Position numbers and translations under genes: made by a program. The notes under the pieces are model-generated. The model worked only from the letters and a program-made list of their open reading frames with translations. It made no database searches and was not told the DNA's origin. From the NCBI GenBank assembly GCA_023250885.1, contig JAHEZV010000006.1, positions 1-34,232 of the forward strand: a DNA stretch of 34,232 nt, given 5' to 3'. How positions within the stretch are numbered: the stretch's first letter is position 1; every line of letters starts with the position of its first letter. Below are positions 30,452 to 34,232 of this stretch, piece by piece. This stretch comes from Nitrososphaera sp. (GTDB lineage Archaea > Thermoproteota > Nitrososphaeria > Nitrososphaerales > Nitrososphaeraceae).

Positions 30452-33373
30452 ATGCTGGGCAGACACTGGCTCTTCGGCCTGATCGCGGCGATCGCCTTCC
30501 TGACGCTTGCATCAGGATTTCAGCAGTCGTTTGCCCACCCTGTTACTATAGACTCTTCGCCGAAGGCGTTTGAGGGCGTGCGGTCGCCACCCAAGGAAGT
30601 CAACGCGTTCTTCAGCGAGCCGATAGAGCTCAGCTACAGCAAGATATCCGTGATAGGACCTGACGGCAGCAAGGTAGACAATAATGACCCTCATAACGTA
30701 GAGGGCGACACTGCTTCAATAGGCGTCACGCTAAAGCCAGATCTTCCTGACGGCGAATACACGGTATCAACGACTGTGCTTTCTGCCGTTGACGGGCACG
30801 TTATTTCTGGCACTTTTGTCTTTGGCATAGGCACAAAGCCGCAGCCGATTGGAACCGGCAATGAACAGCAGCAGGACATACTGTCTCCGGGCAATTCCGC
30901 GGCAAGGTTCCCCGGGATGGTTGGGCAGGTGATGGTTGTCGGCGCTGCATTTGGCACCCTCTGGTTGTGGAAGCCGCTCGCAAGGGTGCCATGGCTGTCA
31001 AGCGCAATATCTCAGACACGCGTCGCGATAGACAGGAGCATGATGCGCCTAATGATAATCGGCATAGCCCTCATTCTTGCATCCGGCGTAGCCATGATAG
31101 TTGTCCAAGCAATTTCAATTAACTCAGGGATACCGGAGGCAGTCGCGACAAAGTTTGGCAACGTTTGGGTCGCTAGGATGTTCCAGTCGTCCATCCTCAT
31201 GGGCATCGTCTTTGCAGTCTATCGCAAGGCTGCAAAGAACAACACCAGCCCCGGGAGGACGGAAATCTATGCTATATTGATCCTTGGGCTTGCGGTGCTT
31301 GTCACGTCGAGTCTGATAACCCACGCGGCCGCGACGAGCCAAACCACCCCAATAATGTTTGACTTTTTCCACAACGCCGCCGCTTCGATATGGATAGGCG
31401 GCCTGATATTGCTTGGCTTTGTAGCAGTTCCCAATATCCTTGCGATCGGCGACGAAAGGATCAAGGCTGTCGCGCTTTCGATCCTGATCCCCCGCTTCTC
31501 GACGGTGGTGGTTACGCTGCTTGGCATCGCGGTGATAACCGGGCCGGTCCTGCTGTTTGCACTTGAAAGCGACCTTTCGCTCACCCTGGCATCCATCTAC
31601 GGCAAGATACTGGCAGTCAAGCTCGGGCTTGCCGGCGTTATGGTTGGGATGGGCACGTACTCGCAGTTTGTAGTCCAGAAAAGGGCTGTGGCCGTGATGG
31701 TTGGCGGCGGGTCAGGCATGCAGGGCCCTAGCCTCAGGCACTACGGCAAGACTCTCAAGGCGGAGGCCGCTGTCGGGATTGCGCTTCTGCTGGCAGTATC
31801 CCTGATGGCTAATGGAGCGCTGCCATCAGGTCAATTCCCAACATACGCGCGCCAGCAGTCAGACGGCCAATCCGCCTTTGCAGAAGAGACCAAGACTGAT
31901 TTTGTTAGGACGCTGTACTCAGATCAGGGCAAGATTCAGCTTGTAATAGCCCCCTTTGCAGTCGGGCAGAACAACTTCAAGGTATCATTCCTTAACGAGG
32001 ACGGCAGCAAGGCCACAGGAATCGAGTCTACAACGATAAAGCTGACGCAGATCGACAGAGGCATCGGCCCAATAACGATTGAAACCAAAACGCAGTCAGA
32101 AAGCGTTTTTTCGGCAGACGCGGCGTTCAGCCTGCCGGGAACATGGCACTTCGAGATCGAGGGTCTGAGCACGCAGGGAAGCAACATGCTGGCAACCCTT
32201 GACGCGAACGTCAAGCCAAAGGTATCAAACCTCCAGTTCAAGGTTGACGGATACAAGACGCCGGCCAGCAGCCTGCCGCTCTATCCGGTCTTTGACGCTG
32301 CAAGACAGTCCATATGGGTGGGTGACTCGCTGCCAGGAAGCAGCAGGATATGGCAGCTGAACATTGCAACGGGCAACTACACCATGCACAAAATAAGCGA
32401 CGCGGCCCTGATAACGAATACGGTGCTTGCCCCCGACGGCAGTCTCTGGTACATCGACCCCATAGGCGGCGGGTCGAGCGGTGGATCAAACAAAGGCGCG
32501 CTTGGCATCTACAACCCCGAAGACAGCTCCAGCAGGCGTTTTGTGGTGCCGGAGGCCGGCATCCCCTCAGGTCTTGCAATGGACGGCAACGGCAACCTGT
32601 GGATGCCGATAGTCCAGGCCAACAAGGTGGCCAAGTTCGAGCCTGCGAGCGAAAAATTCTCGTTGTATGAAATACCGACGCCAGAGGCAGAGCCAGCCGG
32701 GATCGCTGCCGACAGCTCGGGGAACATCTGGTTTGCAGAGGCCGCCGGCAAGATCGCCAAGATTGACCCGGCCTCAGGCAAGATCACCGAGTACGCACCA
32801 AACGGCAAGCTCCAGACGCTTGACACCCCAGCTGCGGTTTTCCCCGACCCCAAGAGCTCTGACATCTACATTGCAGAGCACGAAGGCCACACGATATCGG
32901 TGTTCAATACGTTGCTTGGCTCTTTCCGCGAGTATCCTTCAGTCAATGAAGACGGTCTACCTTTTGGCATGGCGATGGACAGCTATGGCAACCTGTGGTT
33001 TGCAGAGCACACGATAGACAGGGTTGGTGTGTTGGACCCGAGGACGGGCGAAGGGTCGGAGGCCAAGATCCCGATCTCAGGATCCCAAATACAGTGGATA
33101 ACCGCGGATGACAAGGGCAAGATCTGGTTTGCGGCGCAGCGCGGGTCTGCAATTGGCAGCATCACGATAACTGCCAAGGCGTCAACCACCCCGGCTGATA
33201 GCGGCCAACAGGATCAGTCTGCAGTCAGCATCCCCCAGCTTCCATTCTCCTTCACAAATGCGGTAGGGCCGGCAATCGCAGCCGGGATTGTGATAAGCGC
33301 GCTTGCGTACAGCAAGAGTGCATTAGACCTCAAGCGCAACGTTCGGTCTGCGCTGCAGCTTGAAAGGCGCTAG
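30452..33373 (+). CDS. CopC-CopD fusion with C-terminal Vgb-like propeller
   Basis: The 973-residue protein has a signal peptide ending QQSFA and a CopC domain (about 29-132) with a mature N-terminal His (HPVTIDSSP) and DGHVISG, both usual Cu(II) ligands. A CopD membrane part (about 147-465) has several helices with MFQSS, TSSLITHAAATS and FFHNAAASIWIGG. A beta domain follows (about 480-595), then a propeller (about 600-905) with repeats such as GNLWFAEHTIDRVGVLDP, as in virginiamycin B lyase. One last helix and RR end it. CopC-CopD handles periplasmic copper and imports it; the propeller at the end is unusual. The copper-rich electron chain of ammonia oxidisers gives context. Enzymatic lyase activity is doubtful. 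Confidence 0.9.
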   Translation: MLGRHWLFGLIAAIAFLTLASGFQQSFAHPVTIDSSPKAFEGVRSPPKEVNAFFSEPIELSYSKISVIGPDGSKVDNNDPHNVEGDTASIGVTLKPDLPDGEYTVSTTVLSAVDGHVISGTFVFGIGTKPQPIGTGNEQQQDILSPGNSAARFPGMVGQVMVVGAAFGTLWLWKPLARVPWLSSAISQTRVAIDRSMMRLMIIGIALILASGVAMIVVQAISINSGIPEAVATKFGNVWVARMFQSSILMGIVFAVYRKAAKNNTSPGRTEIYAILILGLAVLVTSSLITHAAATSQTTPIMFDFFHNAAASIWIGGLILLGFVAVPNILAIGDERIKAVALSILIPRFSTVVVTLLGIAVITGPVLLFALESDLSLTLASIYGKILAVKLGLAGVMVGMGTYSQFVVQKRAVAVMVGGGSGMQGPSLRHYGKTLKAEAAVGIALLLAVSLMANGALPSGQFPTYARQQSDGQSAFAEETKTDFVRTLYSDQGKIQLVIAPFAVGQNNFKVSFLNEDGSKATGIESTTIKLTQIDRGIGPITIETKTQSESVFSADAAFSLPGTWHFEIEGLSTQGSNMLATLDANVKPKVSNLQFKVDGYKTPASSLPLYPVFDAARQSIWVGDSLPGSSRIWQLNIATGNYTMHKISDAALITNTVLAPDGSLWYIDPIGGGSSGGSNKGALGIYNPEDSSSRRFVVPEAGIPSGLAMDGNGNLWMPIVQANKVAKFEPASEKFSLYEIPTPEAEPAGIAADSSGNIWFAEAAGKIAKIDPASGKITEYAPNGKLQTLDTPAAVFPDPKSSDIYIAEHEGHTISVFNTLLGSFREYPSVNEDGLPFGMAMDSYGNLWFAEHTIDRVGVLDPRTGEGSEAKIPISGSQIQWITADDKGKIWFAAQRGSAIGSITITAKASTTPADSGQQDQSAVSIPQLPFSFTNAVGPAIAAGIVISALAYSKSALDLKRNVRSALQLERR

Positions 33374-33430
33374 TGTGTTCGACCGGTGTACCAGTTGGCT
33401 TATTAGTGATCTTCGACCATAAATAGAAGG

Positions 33431-33838
33431 ATGCAAAAGGGCAGTAGAGGCGAGCCTTTACAGGAATCTGTGAGCAAGCCTATACTGCTGGGACTAATCA
33501 CCGCGCTTGTCATTGGCGTCATTGCGCCGCTCATCATGCCCCACGTCACCCACCCGACTATGATTTACCACATTGTCCTGCATATTGCTAGCGTGACTAT
33601 CGCGGTTTTCCTCAGCATCGTGTCGTTTCTTGCATACAGGAGGAGCCCCGGTGCGAGGCTGCTGTTCACGACGCTTGGCTTTATGGCCCTGGCGACGGTA
33701 GAGTTCGTGTACCTGCTGGACGCCACCGCGATCTTAAGCGTGTTTAACTTTTCCACGCTCGGCATAGAGCTGCCCCATGTTATCCTGCTGGCGATGCTGG
33801 CCATGTTTGGCCTAGGAGTGCTGAAGGTGAACAAGTGA
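33431..33838 (+). CDS. four-helix membrane protein, unknown
   Basis: The 135-residue product has a short charged N-terminus and four hydrophobic segments (ILLGLITALVIGVIAPLIM, IVLHIASVTIAVFLSIVSFL, LLFTTLGFMALATVEFVYLL, HVILLAMLAMFGLGVL). Several His lie near the membrane faces (MPHVTHPTM, YHIVLHI, LPHVI), which may bind metal or haem. It ends in a TGATG overlap with the regulator gene, so the regulator and the membrane protein are likely one functional unit. Family not recognised. Confidence 0.78.
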   Translation: MQKGSRGEPLQESVSKPILLGLITALVIGVIAPLIMPHVTHPTMIYHIVLHIASVTIAVFLSIVSFLAYRRSPGARLLFTTLGFMALATVEFVYLLDATAILSVFNFSTLGIELPHVILLAMLAMFGLGVLKVNK

Positions 33839-34232
33839 TGGAGCAGGCAGTCGAAGCAGACACAAGGATGATGCTGCTCAGGCACATTGAAGAAAACCCG
33901 GGCATTCGCTACAGGGAACTGCAAAGGCTGACCAGCCTGGTCAACGGCGTCCTGACATATCACTTGGCTGCACTTGAAAAGACAGACGTGATCAAGGTGG
34001 ACAGGCAGTCAAGAATGACAAGGTACTATCCTGTCAGCGTTTCAGACAGCGAGGTCGCGATATTGAAGTTTGTCAGGCAGATCGTGCTTTTCATACTGGA
34101 TCATGGCCTGTGCACATTTAACGAAATAGTAGATGACACTAAAAAGGCTCCCTCGACAGTGTCGTCGCACCTCAAGCGGTTGAAGGAGTCTGGCATAGTC
34201 TCGATAAGATACGGAGAGTACCGGCTCTACAG
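33838..34232 (+). CDS. two-domain winged-helix transcription regulator, partial
   Basis: The first 131 codons are present and the window ends before a stop. The first winged helix (LLRHIEENPGIRYRELQRLT, then GVLTYHLAALEKTDVIKV) and the second (FNEIVDDTKKAPSTVSSHLK, then ESGIVSIRYGEYRLY) both have helix-turn-helix and wing in normal order. Such tandem ArsR/MarR-like regulators are frequent in archaea. The ATG overlaps the preceding TGA, so it is translated with the membrane protein. It may control that gene or the copper genes upstream; this is inference. Confidence 0.88.
   Translation, partial: MEQAVEADTRMMLLRHIEENPGIRYRELQRLTSLVNGVLTYHLAALEKTDVIKVDRQSRMTRYYPVSVSDSEVAILKFVRQIVLFILDHGLCTFNEIVDDTKKAPSTVSSHLKRLKESGIVSIRYGEYRLY

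Noticed and set aside
1-34232. CRISPR arrays, IS elements, integrases, rRNA or tRNA genes
   Set aside because: Scanned by eye on both strands; no regularly spaced repeats, transposase or integrase motifs, terminal inverted repeats with target duplications, or RNA gene signatures were seen.

Overview
The window reads as a chromosomal segment of an ammonia-oxidising thaumarchaeon, most like the moderately GC-rich soil lineage Nitrososphaera. The evidence is an archaeal information-processing set (aEF1A, uS10, RNA polymerase subunit P, class I LysRS, archaeal Elp3), a bifunctional archaeal FBP aldolase/phosphatase with TIM and pyruvate phosphate dikinase, two P-II proteins, many small blue-copper and PEF-tailed surface proteins, and a broken NirK-type copper nitrite reductase gene. 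Most genes have a TATA-like box about 25 nt before the start codon, so leaderless transcripts with ATG, GTG or TTG starts appear to be the rule. A few genes show Shine-Dalgarno matches (GGAGG or GGTGAT) instead. No rRNA, tRNA, CRISPR array or intact mobile element was seen.

Layout. 1-0.6 kb: AT-rich, at most one small ORF. 0.6-4.6 kb: LLM-class flavin/F420 oxidoreductase, a small conserved-looking protein, malic enzyme and citrate synthase. 4.7-9.4 kb: purM, elp3 and lysK (directly abutting) and an unrecognised 10-20 kDa protein. 9.4-11.8 kb: HAD phosphatase, DHH-family phosphoesterase (coupled by ATGA) and an SDR. 11.9-12.8 kb: two P-II genes pointing toward each other around a 40-residue ribbon-helix-helix-like protein. 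12.95-14.22 kb: nirK pseudogene, minus strand. 14.3-15.2 kb: a zinc-ribbon protein behind a possible leaderless 25-codon upstream ORF, a two-finger C2H2 protein and rpoP. 15.2-21 kb: ppdK, a TRIC-family channel, a stand-alone receiver, and an fbp-tpiA operon. 21-23.7 kb: aEF1A, uS10 and a BtuF-like binding protein without signal peptide.

23.8-34.2 kb is an envelope and copper region. It holds a secreted FN3/NHL-propeller protein with a PEFG C-terminus, an 862-bp low-coding stretch, two paralogous membrane-anchored cupredoxins, a PKD-like anchored protein, two small secreted PEF proteins, a YtkA-like protein, and divergently from it a 973-residue protein joining CopC, CopD, a second beta domain and a Vgb-like propeller. 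A small membrane protein and a two-domain winged-helix regulator (cut by the window end) follow.

Metabolically, PPDK, FBP aldolase/phosphatase and TIM form the gluconeogenic route from pyruvate expected of an autotroph, with malic enzyme and citrate synthase at the C4/C5 side. The most notable points are the stepwise-decayed nirK with a retained promoter, the CopC-CopD-propeller fusion, a ~95-residue C-terminal stalk shared by two otherwise unrelated surface proteins, a near-identical 67-bp tract in the two cupredoxins suggesting gene conversion, and two P-II proteins lacking the canonical Gln39 and Tyr51. All family calls are from reading motifs; no database search was run.
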